64,000 bases of DNA from Labia minor (taxonomy: Eukaryota > Arthropoda > Insecta > Dermaptera > Spongiphoridae). The notes under the pieces are model-generated. The model ran no database searches. It saw only the letters and a list, made by a program, of their open reading frames with translations, and was not told the origin of the DNA. The stretch is taken from contig OY720344.1 of assembly GCA_963082975.1 (NCBI GenBank), positions 69,902,546 to 69,966,545 of the forward strand, in the 5' to 3' direction. The translations under genes were made by a program, and so were the position numbers. Below, in pieces: positions 47,624-60,916 of this stretch (the first letter of the stretch is position 1; each line of letters starts with the position of its first letter).

Positions 47624-48671
47624 CTTATTTTTTCTATTGTTTAATCTTCTATAGATTAATAACTAATATTACAAATTATATAATACTAAAATAAATTTAA
47701 TTCAAATTTATATAAAGACATAATATATGTTAATACATAGTTAAAAGTTAATGCTTAATTTATAGTAATTGAGAACAAGTAAATTAATTTCTTAATTTAT
47801 TCGATAGGAAACAATTAATATTTCAATATATATGCCTAATATATGAAAAATAAATATTTTCGTATTGTCATAGGATTTTTATTTTTTATTTATATATATA
47901 TATTATAATTAATGATCATTTATTTAAATATATACTTATTTATATTCATTAGAAAAAAAAGCAGTTAAGAGAATTCTTAGAAAAATAAATATTAACTATA
48001 TAGGGTTATTTTATAAAAAAATTATTTACAATTGTAAAAAAAAATGTACAGGAAATATACCTAAATATAATATAATATAATTGAAGCAGTAATTTCAAAA
48101 ATAAAAATGTTTATGTAATATGCTAATTATTATATAATTGTTCATAGGAGATAGACAAGGGACTTAGAGTTGATATATATAGAAGGGTTTATAATTAATA
48201 TTTATTTATAGCTAAAAATATCTGGTTTCAATTAATTTAAATTGTGGGACACTTGAAATAATAATTCCTATATGTTTATGCGAATAAATGTTTCTATGGA
48301 TATAATAGATTTATTAATGTATTCACATATAATATAAAAAAATACTACTAAAAGTCATGGTTTATTTTTAAAGCAAAATAAAGTAAAAAAAAAATTTTGT
48401 AATAAAATCTTAAAATCTATTATTATTCTATTTTATTATGTTTCTAATATAATAATTTTATATTTTTATTATTATATATATTTTTTTCGCTTAAAAGTTT
48501 TTAAATATAAAAGAAATAAATTAATTTAATTAATTTAATTTTGTGTTTGATTTATTTAAAGAATTTGGGTCCTATTGCATCTACACCGTATATCTACTAT
48601 AAAAATTTCAATTATTTTTAAGCATTTAAAACAAAAAAATAATTCAAAATTTGAAGAGCTTTCACGTATAT
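47624..48671. other. A+T-rich interval, no gene seen
   Basis: Nothing supportable up to the right inverted repeat. Confidence 0.5.
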
Positions 48672-48712
48672 AAACAATACCTCCCTTACTATCGTCGGTC
48701 GGTAAAAATGAT

Positions 48713-49912
48713 GGATGAAAAATTAAAATCTTAAAACTATAATTTTTTAAAAAATTTATAAATTTATTCTTTATTTATTGGAAGTATGAAATATATAACA
48801 ATTTATACTAATTATAAGGAGTAAATTAAAGAGTAAATAATATTCTTAACAAAAAAACAAAATTACCATAATTTTATTATCCGGTTATTAAACCTGAAAC
48901 CAGAATTATTGGTCATTTTTGTTCTGTAATTATTTTCACCTTTAAAAAATGAATGATTTTTAATTAAATTCTTCATTTGCTTTTGCAAACCTAAAAAACT
49001 ATGATTTGTTTCCAAAGGATTATAAAAAAAGCTAGTATATTAATTATGACTAAAAACAAATAAAAATTAATTTATAACAAGTAAATTAAAAGGAAGAAAA
49101 TTTATTTTAATTTATATGACTGTTTTTAGGTTTATTTTATAACTAATATTTTATTTATATTTTTTAAAAAGATAAAAAAAACTTAAACCAATCAATATGT
49201 CAAATGATTAAATCTTAAACTTTTTAAAGTTTTTTTTCCAAAAATAAAAAATTTGAAAAATTGAATTCATTTTAAATTTCTAGACTTACAACTACTAATA
49301 AAAGTATTATTATAGACGTATTTTTCTCAAAGGCAATAATAAAATATTTGGGCCTAACTCCAAGGAATTGAAGAGGATCTTGTTTACTGTTTCTCTGACT
49401 GTGCCCCAGCCAATTTGGACCTATACTGCTTCATTGAATCGTTTGATTGAAGAAAATTGATTATCTAATCCTAAATGTATATATATAAGAAATATAACAA
49501 TTGATGGCATTAGTATTCTTTAAAGCTTGTATGCCATTATCTACAATAATAATAGTAATAGAGATATTAAATTATATTGAAATATAATATAACAATATCT
49601 TAATAGAACTTTAAAAATAATTCAAAATTTTTTTGACTAATAAGTAAATAAAAGTTTCACTTTTTTCTCATTTTTTCCTAAATTTTTAATTAATGAGGTC
49701 CTTTTTCATATTTAACAAATATGGTACATACATATTAAATACAATAATGTAAATATTTCATTAGAATTAGGAGTTAAAATTTACAATAACGAATCCTCAG
49801 TGTATATATATAAGAAATGAAAATTTAGAATGTTAATTTGTAATATTAAAATATATGTTAACAAAAAATAATTATTACATTTTGCAATTGATTCCAAAAA
49901 AAAAAATCTATG
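48713..49912. other. A+T-rich interval, no gene seen
   Basis: A GC-richer scrap at 49350-49440 shows weak similarity to 41010-41060; otherwise empty. Confidence 0.5.
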
Positions 49913-49913
49913 T

Positions 49914-50345
49914 TAGAGAATGTTTGGGCTGTTGTCCCAAACAGGTGATGGGGATCCAATTTAGGAGACGCCCACGTGGTCGGTAGGTTGTGGGTCTACT
50001 TTGTCGTTGCATCATTCACATCATTAACGGTAACGTCTCGCTGGGCTACTGGGGAAGTAGAGGAAGGTGGTGACCTGGACAAGTAAAAGTGGCGTGTGTG
50101 GGGATTCCGCCCCGTGGCCTTGGCTGGAGGGGCGGACAGAGCTCTTCAGCTTGCTGGAAATCGGGAATCGTTCAGCAGACATTTGGCACCGGTACCAGCA
50201 CCCGACAAGATGCTCGCCGAGCTCACCTGATCGACATCAGTCCTCGTGCACCCTGTCCCCGCGTTCAAGTCTCTTGATCGATTGATTTGAGTTTAGCCAG
50301 TGAGTAACACCAGACTTGCCTTTTTGTCAACCCCGAACTTCAATT
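49914..50345. other. GC-rich island of unknown nature
   Basis: About 430 bp with sharply higher GC than anything within several kilobases. It opens with TGTTAGAGAA and a hairpin (TGTTTGGG, loop, TCCCAAACA at 49921-49943). Two overlapping plus-strand frames (72 and 62 residues, 50067-50285) show no recognised domain. The TGTTAGAG start would suit a BEL/Pao-type LTR, but no matching 3' end, TATA box or target duplication is visible. It could equally be a solo retroelement piece or a host CpG element. Confidence 0.4.
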
Positions 50346-50349
50346 GAAG

Positions 50350-53300
50350 TTCTCTTCTTTTTCTTAATCAACATTCCCTCACTCTTATCATTCTTGTTTA
50401 AATTAGAGATATATATGATTTTGATTCGATTAATATATGATCAATAATTTTTTTAATTAATATTTTAACAAACATTGTTTGACAATTCGTGATTTAATTA
50501 AATCTCTTATTTTTAAGATCCGTTAATCTATTTATTTTTGAAATATTTTTTAAGAAATATATTAATTAGTTATGAGGTTATTTATGAGGTTTACATTTAG
50601 TAGTTTCTTTATTTTAAAACAAAATTATTGTTAATTAATGGGAAATTTCATTTATATTTATATATATCTACAGATAAAGATATTTTAGAAAAATTTTTAG
50701 TAATTATTTTTAATAACTTAAAATCATATTATTTTAAATTACTATTATATATATATATAATTAGTACTAGATCTTTTTTCAAAAAAATATAGGTTAATAT
50801 ATTTCGATAATGGGTAATAAAAGTAACTTATTTAAACTTAAAATATATTTATGAATAGTCTTAGGGAAGAGGTAGTTAAGTTGATTTTCCAATACCATGA
50901 AAGAAGTCATTTTATTGTTTGAGAAAACCCATATCTTTATTTTAATAATATATTCTGGGGTTACAAGTTCTTCCATAAAATGATTCTCAACCGATAAAAA
51001 GACATTTCATGGCGTTGAAAAATAGATTTAACTACTTTTCCCTGTGACCATTCATATTATGTTAATATCTTTTGTAGAAATAAACTGGTTTGTTGGGATA
51101 GTAAATCTGCCATTTAGGGTAAACAGATGATCAGTACAACAAGCTCAAAAATTTAGTCTCCACAGATTCGATCAAATTTAAACAGAAAATTCTAATAATT
51201 CTAATTTGATAATTTAATTTATAAAATAAAATTCTCGGTTTTTTAAATTTTCTTTATGAAATAAGATTGCGTATATTTTTTTTTATAAAAAAAAGATTTA
51301 ACAAATAACCAATTGGTTTTAATAACAAATAAAAATTGGCAATTAAATTAAATTTAAAATTTTATATAGTATATATTTTCGATAAAATATTCATATTTTA
51401 TATAATTAATTTTAATTGAATAATTTTATTTTTTAGTGACTTTTGAATCTAATCTTATCTAATTTCCTTCAGTGGAAACGAAACTTATAAATAAAAAAAT
51501 TCAAAAAAATTTTGGATTCCCAGTATTTTGGGAGAATTTTTGGCTTATGGTATAGAAGAATCTCTGACATTAATTTCTTTTAATATAAAATAGCTCCTTA
51601 AAAATAAATTTTCAATTTAACAATAAATCACTATTTACTTAGAATTTTTTAATATAATCTTGCATTATTTTAAAGTATAACATATTTATTAATTTAAATC
51701 ATAAGGTGTATATTTGAATATGTTTAAGTTAGGTTTTTTATATTAATTTATTAATATATCATTTGTTTATATCTATATTTTTATTTTAAAGCATTACTAT
51801 ATTATTATTAATTTATATTTAATAGTTGTAATTATAAAAGAAATTAATAAATATATTTTTTTCATTTCATTAAATAAATTATAATATTTCTCCACTTTCA
51901 TAAATATGAATTAATGGAGATTCATTAAAATTTAAATGGGGATAGAATGTGAAATTAAATAAATAATAATTTTACCGAGATATCTGTAGAGTCACTAGAA
52001 CATTTATAAAAAGGTAAATACTATAAAAAAACAAATTTACTTTGTTGGGAAATTTGGCATAAATAAAACTTCAATTTTGAGCCATTCATTTATGTTGTTA
52101 TATTTATGTTAATTTAATTTGTTATGCTCTATAGAATTTATTTATTATTATTATTAATAATATATATATATTGTAGATGAATAACTTTTCTAACTCAATA
52201 TTATAAAAAAAAAAATACATTAATCGAATCCATTATCCATTTATTCGAAAATGAAGAAGAAAATCGCTAGAATATTGATTAATAATATACAATTAAATTT
52301 TTTAATAATCCACCGACCACTTAAAAGGCGAAGGTACAGTTAAGTTCCTCGATTTAAGCCCTCAGGCATCGCATTGTTTATACACATATACGTATATAAA
52401 TATAATAGATTTGAATGGTGAGAGTATCTCGGGCAAAGATAAATTGCTTTATCATCAAAAGACTCACCTATAATATTTATATTCAAAAATGACATCATTC
52501 ATGCTTCTAAATGATTTATCTATATCTATATCAAACTTTGTTGATTTATTAACAGAGTAAGATCTTAATCTTATAAATCATTTCAATACCACAAAATGAA
52601 AACTTACTTTAGAAACTTTTAATTGTTTCTAAATATTATTTTACTATTTTGGACAATAATCATATGTAACTCAAAGGGTTTGTTAATCCCCACTCTCTTT
52701 AATTATATAGGAGAGTAGTTTGAAAATTTATTTTACCAGAAATTTCAAAATTATTTTAATTTTTTTATTATGTAAAGTTTTAATATTTAGTATAAAAATA
52801 CTCTCATTTACAAAATTGTGGTTTTAATATTTAAAATTTGAGAATTAATAATGAAAATATATTTAAAAAAAAATATTATGTATTTAAAAGACTAACTCAA
52901 AAATGTAACATTTTTTGTTAAAATGTAACTCCTCTATCATTTTAGGTCGTATTGATCTCATTCTTTTAATGGTGTGCTTATCTATATGAGGTTTAGGAAG
53001 AATGGTGCTTTCTTATCTCATTATTGCGATATAAGGTACCAAAAATTTAAACTTTGTATTTGTATCCTTTTATGTATGGAGAAATATATTAAAATAAATT
53101 CTATTTTAATTATATGTTAATTAAATTTAATTAATTTTTATATTTAATTTTTATTTACTTCCATAGTTTGATAGTTAGTAGAGGATAATTTTGTAATATT
53201 TCCTGTTTTAGATTAAATAAGATTCAGATTTCCAAAATTTATAGTGTAGTTGTAATGTTAATGAGATTTAAATGCATAAATTTTACAATGATACATAATA

Positions 53301-53410
53301 CATAATACATGGGAAATATTTTATAAATATTCTTTGAAATTTTCTGTTTAATTATATGAATTTAAATAATAAAATAAAATAACTCATATGCGAGATTTTT
53401 AATGCAAATA
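50350..53410. other. A+T-rich interval, no gene seen
   Basis: No coding, RNA or repeat signal that I can support. Confidence 0.55.
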
Positions 53411-53479
53411 TTTCATTTGATTAAGAAATTATCTGTTTTTTTAAGTAACCTTAGAGTAATAAGGGACAGAGATACATTT

Positions 53480-53661
53480 ATAATTATATAATAGAATAAT
53501 AAAATCGTTACAAATTTATTACTGATTTCAATGCCTGGGTCAACATAATCATTAAGAATATAAACTAAAGTTGATTGATCGTTACAAACAGGAAAGGTCA
53601 GTGAAGAAGTAAATAAACTCTTTCTATCAACAAGACCTTGAATTGTATAAATCATTCCCAC
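53480..53661 (-). other. Coding-like patch, possible exon
   Basis: The minus-strand frame GMIYTIQGLVDRKSLFTSSL, TFPVCNDQSTLVYILNDYVD, PGIEISNKF has balanced composition, unlike the flanks. It then degenerates into Ile/Leu-rich translation. No strong acceptor or donor frames it, and I do not recognise the protein. Confidence 0.22.
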
Positions 53662-56385
53662 GACCTTCCTTTAATTCAGTGTCAGGATTAAATATATACT
53701 TCCAGGTAAATATACTTAAAGAAATAATACATACTTACTTACTAGTTAAAACAAATTAATGAATGGAAATTTTTAAGGGGCACATATTAATCAAAAAAAT
53801 AGAAGTAATTTTTCCATTAAATTATCGTTTAAAAAAAAATTAAAAAATATTAAAATTTTGATTGTTTTATTTTTGGCAAAAGAATTGAAAATAGTTTAAG
53901 ATGGGCCTTTCCGAAACAAAAAATTTCATAAATAATATAATTTGATTTTTTCCCTCAATTTTTCATTTTGATGACTTTTGATGAGTTTTTTTTTTTTGTT
54001 GCCCATGTTTAATTTTTGAATATATTTAAAGCTATATATTTTATTACTTATTTATAGGTAAATTATTATAATTTATCTAAAAGATATTTTCTTTAATCTT
54101 TTGTAATTTCCTTCTCTTTTGTCTATTAACTAAATAAATGTTGTGATGTCTGAAATTAATACCACTTATTCTGCCTATTTAAAAGAAAATTTCTAATTTG
54201 TTATTAGTCATTTATTTTATGATATTGTAAAGTATACTTGGAAGTGCATTTACTATTCTTTAAGAAATATGTTTATTTTTGTTTATCGATTTTTATTAGA
54301 AAATAGCTCATAAATTAATACGTAGTCGTATCAATTTCGGAAAGGGTATTAAAATTTTTCTAAAATATTTCTTTTAATTTTATCAAAATAGTAAATCCAT
54401 GCTTTATTTACTAATCATGATATAATATATGTTCTAAAGTTGTTTTATATTATTTAAGATTGTGTTTTATTTTATTTTAACTTAGAATTATTTAACTACA
54501 TAATTAACTTAATAAATTAATGTTAATGCCAATTTAAATGCATTGAATAGAAAAAAAAATATTAATATATTTATGCATCAAATGAGTTTTATCATTTTTA
54601 TCATCATTTTATTAAAAATAGATTGAGGTTAATTTCATCACTATAATTATCTTAAACATATATATACTCTGGTTCTACAAACTTGGATATGATATTTAAA
54701 GAGAAATTTTCTTTGCACTTCATGATATTGCATCTTTTATATTTGCAAAAAAAAGTGATATTACTAGGAAGAGATGCTAAATAAAAAAATCAAATTTAAA
54801 ATCAATTAAGAATATTTTTTTTTTTACTTCGATATTCTTAATAACCAACTTGATTGGGGTTTGAATGAATAATAATAATAATAATTTAATAATTAAAATC
54901 GGTTAAAGATTATATAGTTATTTATTTATTTATTAAAAATGGTCTAGACTTTAATCAGATAAAAAATTAAACATAAATTAGATTCGAATTGATAATATGA
55001 TTTAATTATATAATATAAATATAATTTTATCAATAATTATAAAAAACATATTTTTGTTTTACTAAAAATTTTCATTATATTTTATTTTATTTATTTTATT
55101 ATATGATCAAATTACACCATTATTCATTAAATAATTAAATTAAATAATTGATTAATGAATATTAATATTTTTTTTTGAAATGATAATATATAATATTTGA
55201 GTAAATCTAATAAAATTTAAATGTTTAAATATTTTTCTTATTAAAAAATATGTATAATATCTATTAATTGAAAATATAGACTTTAGAATTACAATTATTG
55301 AAAGTATGTAGGTACTAAAATAAATTTTAATAAAATCGTTCATTGTTTTGAATGATTGCGAAATATACACCTATATTGTATAAAGTTAGATGTGATTCTT
55401 GGTTAGAAAATACCTAATTACATTAATTTTTTTCACTTAGTAAAATTTGTTTAGCAGGTTGAACAAGAAATTAAGCTTTATTTTCTCTTCCTTGAAGCCT
55501 ATTTTATATGGATGACTGCTCCGTGAAATTTTTTTTAATGCTGATTACTGGATGAATAAAACCTATTCTCGATTCATCTAGTATGTCTAAGGTTAGGCGT
55601 CAACTTAATCAACTATTTTAAATTTTAATTGGCTTATAATTTCTTATTAAAATTGCATTATCTTTTCATTTGTCTGAATCAATAAAATATTAATGATTTA
55701 CAAAAATTAATTATGTGCATTAATATTCCATTTACCTTTATTATTTTTTTAAGAAATTATTGTTAAATTTTAAAGTGTACAGTGAAATTCCTTTCAATAT
55801 ACCAGGCTCTTTTTATACTTATAATAAGGTAATATTTCTAATAAATCATATCAAAAGAAAATCTATATACATAGTTACACATTTATATATCTTGTTAACA
55901 ATATAATTATTTTAATATTTACATGCATTTATAAAAAGATTGATCTAATTAAAAAAAAATTATTACTTGAAATGCAAGGCGAGAAGAAATTATTTTAATT
56001 AAAATTAATTAATAAATAAATAGAATTTGTATAGTATGTGAGCATATAATATGTAGTATTAATAAGGGGATGTAAATTAACTTTCCGTCATTTAGGGACA
56101 AAAGGGATATTTCTTTAAAAAATATTGATTTTATCCGAGTTTGGAAAATTAGATAATCAGTCTGTATTAAAAACAATTTTTCATTATGATGCTTATATGA
56201 CCTATTTAATCTTATCTTATGTTATCTATGATTAATAATGTGGATATAATTTATTTATCAAAAAATAAATCCCTTTAATTAATAATTATTTAGACACAAT
56301 TCAATAAACTATTATATAAATAGATTAAACAATTAATTAAGTTAGCATTAGGTATATATATAATCTTTATAATTTATAATATATA
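53662..56385. other. A+T-rich interval, no gene seen
   Basis: Nothing supportable. Confidence 0.55.
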
Positions 56386-56388
56386 AAT

Positions 56389-56390
<2 letters not shown>

Positions 56391-56422
<32 letters not shown>
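56391..56422. repeat. (TA)n microsatellite
   Basis: Uninterrupted AT dinucleotides. Confidence 0.9.
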
Positions 56423-56426
<4 letters not shown>

Positions 56427-57349
56427 TATTTTAAAATATGATAATAATTTCTAAAATCTATAAATTATTCATCAATCATTTTCAAAGAAAGAAAATCGTT
56501 GTAAAGGGGCGTGACTATTTTATAATCCGCTATCTCATTGCTTTAATTCAAATTGATAAATTTTTATTAGAGAAATTTTATTTTCAAATTTCACTTTTTG
56601 GCAATATGGAAAAATGAAATCAATAAAAATGACACAGCAATATATAGATTTTTTTGCTCTTTTGCCTCAGAATCTAGATAATATATGAATTTATTTTATG
56701 GTTTAAAAACATTTTCATAATTCTTTAGCCTGATACCCTTTTCAATTACTATCTAATTAATAGAATTAAATTTTAATTATCTAGTATGACTACCTTTCTC
56801 TAACACCACAAATAATTCATTTATATATTATTGGTTAAAAAAGAATTAACTTAAATTATGTCAAGGTAGTGAGATAATTTTTCTTCTTTTAAATCGTACC
56901 TTTCAAGTCATTTCTATAGAAATTAATATTTAATAAAATGTTACTGATTTTTATTTACATAATTATCTTTCTATATTTTTATTCTATTTAATTACATAAA
57001 TTATATTAAATTCAGTAAATTAAGAATTTTTCACCATTTCAGAGACTTTAACGCTGGAGTATGAAAGAATTCACATTTTATTGATATATAATTAAGTATA
57101 TTTTTTATAACTCTCTTTGAAAATTTATTTGATTATGTATTTTTATATAGTATTTTGAAACATATAATGTTAATAAAAATAATTAAGTAATTTCAACAAT
57201 TAATTTTATAAGGTAAATCAAAAACAGTTACACGTGGGAAAAAAAAAGTTTTTTACTATCTTCTAAATTCTATCGTTTATTTTAATTTATATTCTATTAA
57301 CTTTATATTATTTATTTCAGTTATAAATTTATTTAGGATATATTTATAA

Positions 57350-57406
57350 TATATATATATATATAATATATATATATATAATATATATATATATATAATA
57401 TATATT
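57350..57406. repeat. Compound (TA)n / ATAATA tract
   Basis: Blocks of about 14-16 bp of TA repeats separated by ATAATA, repeated three to four times. Confidence 0.9.
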
Positions 57407-57554
57407 AAATTTTAATATTTTATTGTATAAATATCATCCTATAATTTTATTAAATCACGATATATGTTATTTGATATATTTTTCGTTTGTTATTTTAATG
57501 TTCAACCAGATTTATTATATTTAATATGTTTAATATATTTAATATATTTAATAT

Positions 57555-57985
57555 ATATTTCGAGATTTCGATAGATCTTGAAGTTTTAGACCTCCCTGAG
57601 TCGGAAAATACCATTTTTCGAATTATGTCTGTGTGTGTGTATGTATGTATGTATGTATTGTATGTATGTAATGTCTGTGAGCAAATTTACTCAAAAAATA
57701 ATCAAGCTAGGACTTCGAACTGCGGTACACCGATATTATTCACAGTTTGTAGATTTCTATCAAAATTTCGTCAAAATCGGTTAACCGGAAGTGGTACTTT
57801 ACCTACACTGGTTGCGTTTACCTTTCAAGTAAAGTACCAGTTTGCTTCGAGATATTTGCTTAATATTTTAAATATAGATTTAAAAATATGAAAAAAATTC
57901 AGATACCAAATTTCATCATGATCTGACTACCGGAAGTGACATTTTAATTATACAAGTAGCGTTAGGTGTAAATCATAAATATATA
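57555..57985 (+). repeat. Repeat family D (GTAT-microsatellite-containing)
   Basis: It has the same design as inverted family B: AGATTTCGATAGATCTTGAAG, CCTCCCTGAGTCGG, then (GT)n/(GTAT)n (57627-57670), then AAACTTACTC-like and CAAAATCGGTTAACCGGAAG. The 121-residue ORF across it is a translation of the repeat. Confidence 0.6.
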
Positions 57986-57989
57986 TAAT

Positions 57990-59312
57990 AGTGTTAAACC
58001 ATTTTACTTTATAATTTAAATTAATTAGTTTGTTTATTTTTATTGTTGATAAAACATAATAATAATAACCTAATTACCTATTTATATGCGGGAAAGTCTA
58101 GGGGAAGACACTCCCGCTTTTTTTATATCTAACAAAGATAAAAATGTAAAACTTAGATGAGTTTTTTTTTAATCCCCCTATGACATTTAAAAATAATTTC
58201 AAATACAGACTCTGTTTTCCCCTCCTCCTTTCCCACTTGCATAATTTGACATAGGTTTTGAACATTTTTGTACTCCTATACCTTGCAGTTAGAGAACATT
58301 GACCGCAACACTCCTCTAAAAGAGAATTTGACTTCATACTCACAATAACATATTTCAGACTTCCCTCTATTGACGATTGTTAGTATTATTTTTAGAACAA
58401 GAATGGAAATTAACTCTGATATGAATATGTATTTTTAAAGTTGAAAGATATTAAATATTAATTTCATTCCAATATACATATTCTAATTTATCACCATAAA
58501 AAATATCTTTGAATATTTGAAATTTTAAAAATGTATATTTAAAAGAGGAAATTCTGTATCATAAATTTTCTTTGACATGGTAACCTTTAGACTTATTTGT
58601 GTACCTTGCGTGGTCTTTCGTTATTATATTTTAGGTAGTAAATCACTAGAAGAAGGAAAAAAATTCAACAATACATCTTGTATTCAAAGTTAATATTATT
58701 TATTTTAGTGTTCAATTGGTTAAAGTTGATACTATCGAAAATTTTTTTATTAGCCTGAATGTGTTAAAAAGAATCCAATTCTTTTCCTACTTATTTTTTT
58801 TTTCATAAACTTAACTTTTAATGAACAGATTCATCTTTTCAACTATCAAATTATCAAAGTCTTTTATTCAAATGATAATGATAGTCTGAAAGTTTGATTA
58901 TGTATGATTTAAGTGTTCTAATTGACATTCATATGTTATTTAAGATATCCATATTCGTTTTCAGATGAATGTTGATCAATGAACATCGTGAATGGAAGAT
59001 GTCTAAACATGACATATCAACATCATACTATCTTGAAAGGAAAATCTACCTTTTAATATATTAAGATGATTGATATCTTCCTTTATACTAACATACAATA
59101 CCAGATTACGAATACCGTTTTAGATATATTCTTATATCTTCTAATCCTTTCTCTTTAATTTATTTTTTGATTTTTTTTATTTATTTTTATTTGTTATGAT
59201 ACCATAAATATTACTCTTATTTTTTTCATGAATAAATATTTCTTCAAAATTAATTATGAAGACTATTTATATTTTAACATTAGATTAACAAAATGAAGCA
59301 CTACATAAATTT
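57990..59312. other. A+T-rich interval, no gene seen
   Basis: A minus-strand frame at 58098-58343 includes a Cys-rich stretch (EECCGQC) but no supportable gene. Confidence 0.5.
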
Positions 59313-59315
59313 TAA

Positions 59316-59480
59316 CATTATGTCTGTCTGTTACTGTGGCTTTACGGAACTCGAAAGTTCTTGGCCGAAGTAACCACATTTTTCTGAGTATCCATATCCT
59401 TAGCTACACCCGTGCAGCTCATATTTTCTCCCATCTCTCTTACACTTCTTCCTTCATTGTTTGTCCGCAGTGTAGTAAAT
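59316..59480 (-). pseudogene. LINE 3'-end remnant
   Basis: GGCTTTACGGAACTCGAAAG and the following C-terminal block match the 3' end of the 13676-14215 copy. A GTCT-type microsatellite lies at its 3' edge. Only about 160 bp remain. Confidence 0.75.
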
Positions 59481-60690
59481 TCATACTACGAAAAACCTTT
59501 AAAAAAAAATTAAAAAAAAAATTTGACATTCATCATAGCATACATATCTACTATTTTCAGAATCCTCCAAATTCCTAAAATCATTGTTTAAGAAAAAAAT
59601 TTAAATTTAGAATTTATTCTAAAAAATTAGTAGTTAGCTAATTAATAAGGAGGTAGTTTATCGAACTTGAGATTGAATGATAGAATCTCGATAAAATTAT
59701 TTATTTATATAAATTATTAAATATATCTATTTATTTGTATCTATGAATTTGTTCCAATATATTTATAAACAAATTAAATAATATAATTAAATATGTATCT
59801 AAAAATGTCAAAATTTAGTTATTAATCAACTCAGTGATTTTTAAAGAGAAAAGAGTTAAAAATAAAATTAACTATATTAATTTATTATTATTAGTATTCT
59901 ATTTACATTTGTTTATTAAGAGATTACATAAAGTTTTTGTTGCACTTAAATAAGTTATTAAATTTACCATTACTCTTTTACTATCAATTAAAAGTTAACA
60001 AAAAAAAGCAAATTAGACTAGAAATCATTTTTCCGACAAGGACTTCTAGTAAATTTCAATACATTCAGTAAATTAAATAGGATTAGCAGCATTCCTTAGA
60101 GAAAATTTATGGAGATTTAATTAATTTTTAAATGAAATTAAAAGCAATAAAATTATATATTATATTTAATTCATAAAAATTAAAATTGTTCAAAATTAAT
60201 TTAACAACATAACATTTTACATTTCTATTTTTTTTTTTTTGATGAATGAAATTAATTGCGTAAGTAATATTACGTATACAGTTATACTACAAACCTGTAG
60301 TATAGTAGAAACGTGTTTTTATATGGAATGAGCTCGTCCAAGGTCATTGAAATTTTATAACTAATTCGATATCAGTTTTACTTTTATTACTTAATAAACT
60401 TGTTCAGTGTCAGCTTCAAAATATATTGGTTTCTTAAATCATTTGGATAATCAGATTTTTTCTTTTAAAAGAATTCAGAAAGAAATTCTTGGAGTAATCT
60501 TGTTCAAAAAAGTACAGAAAAACTACTTACAAATCAGTGAGAAGTAATACAAAATCTTTAAAAACTGTTCTAAAAAATTTACCAACAATTTTTTAAAAAA
60601 AAATTGATAAATAATAAAGAAAGAGAATATTTTAGTGAAAGATTATGAAAACTTTTAAGAACGATGATAGAGACATCTTTTTATCTATCT
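59481..60690. other. A+T-rich interval, no gene seen
   Basis: Nothing supportable. Confidence 0.5.
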
Positions 60691-60699
60691 CTATAGCCA

Positions 60700-60905
60700 G
60701 AATTAATCGAGTCCACTCATCCCCCTCATCCTGAGCCACCTACATTTCCATTCTTTCTTAATTAACTTACATCTCTTTTATTTTGTACATATATATTTTT
60801 TGTCTGATTACTACCATATGGTTGTTTTCTAATTGATCTCCCCATAAAGTAGTTTTTCATCATTCTTTCATGGCTTGTTCTACTACTTCTTGATCCTCTC
60901 AATGT
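60700..60905 (-). pseudogene. Highly decayed LINE remnant
   Basis: Matches the other LINE remnants at the CATCCTGAGCCACCTAC and AATTGATCTCCCCATAAA blocks; no frame survives. Confidence 0.55.
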
Positions 60906-60916
60906 TTGAAAATTGT

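Larger units (their letters stand above)
44262..48708. mobile_element. 4.4-kb segment bounded by 37-bp perfect inverted repeats
   Basis: The left end, starting TTTTTACCGACCGACGATAG (44262-44298), is identical over 37 bp to the reverse complement of the right end (48672-48708). Both arms diverge at the same point, after TATTGTTT. A possible 4-bp target duplication TGAT lies outside both ends (44258-44261, 48709-48712). The same 37 bp begins every repeat family A copy. Inside are two overlapping short frames (44343-44540, 44470-44829), a deleted copia copy and a reversed family B repeat. Either this is a real TIR element with later insertions, or two truncated family A ends in opposite orientation. 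Confidence 0.5.

Noticed and set aside
57526-57891. 121-residue ORF
   Set aside because: It translates repeat family D including its GTAT microsatellite.
58098-58343. EECCGQCSL stretch as an insulin-like peptide A chain
   Set aside because: The spacing between cysteines is one residue short, the final A-chain cysteine is missing, and no B chain, signal peptide or cleavage sites are present.
50350-60690. Hidden exons in the long A+T-rich stretch
   Set aside because: Apart from 53480-53661 and the repeat D block, no segment departs enough from background composition to support a coding call by eye.
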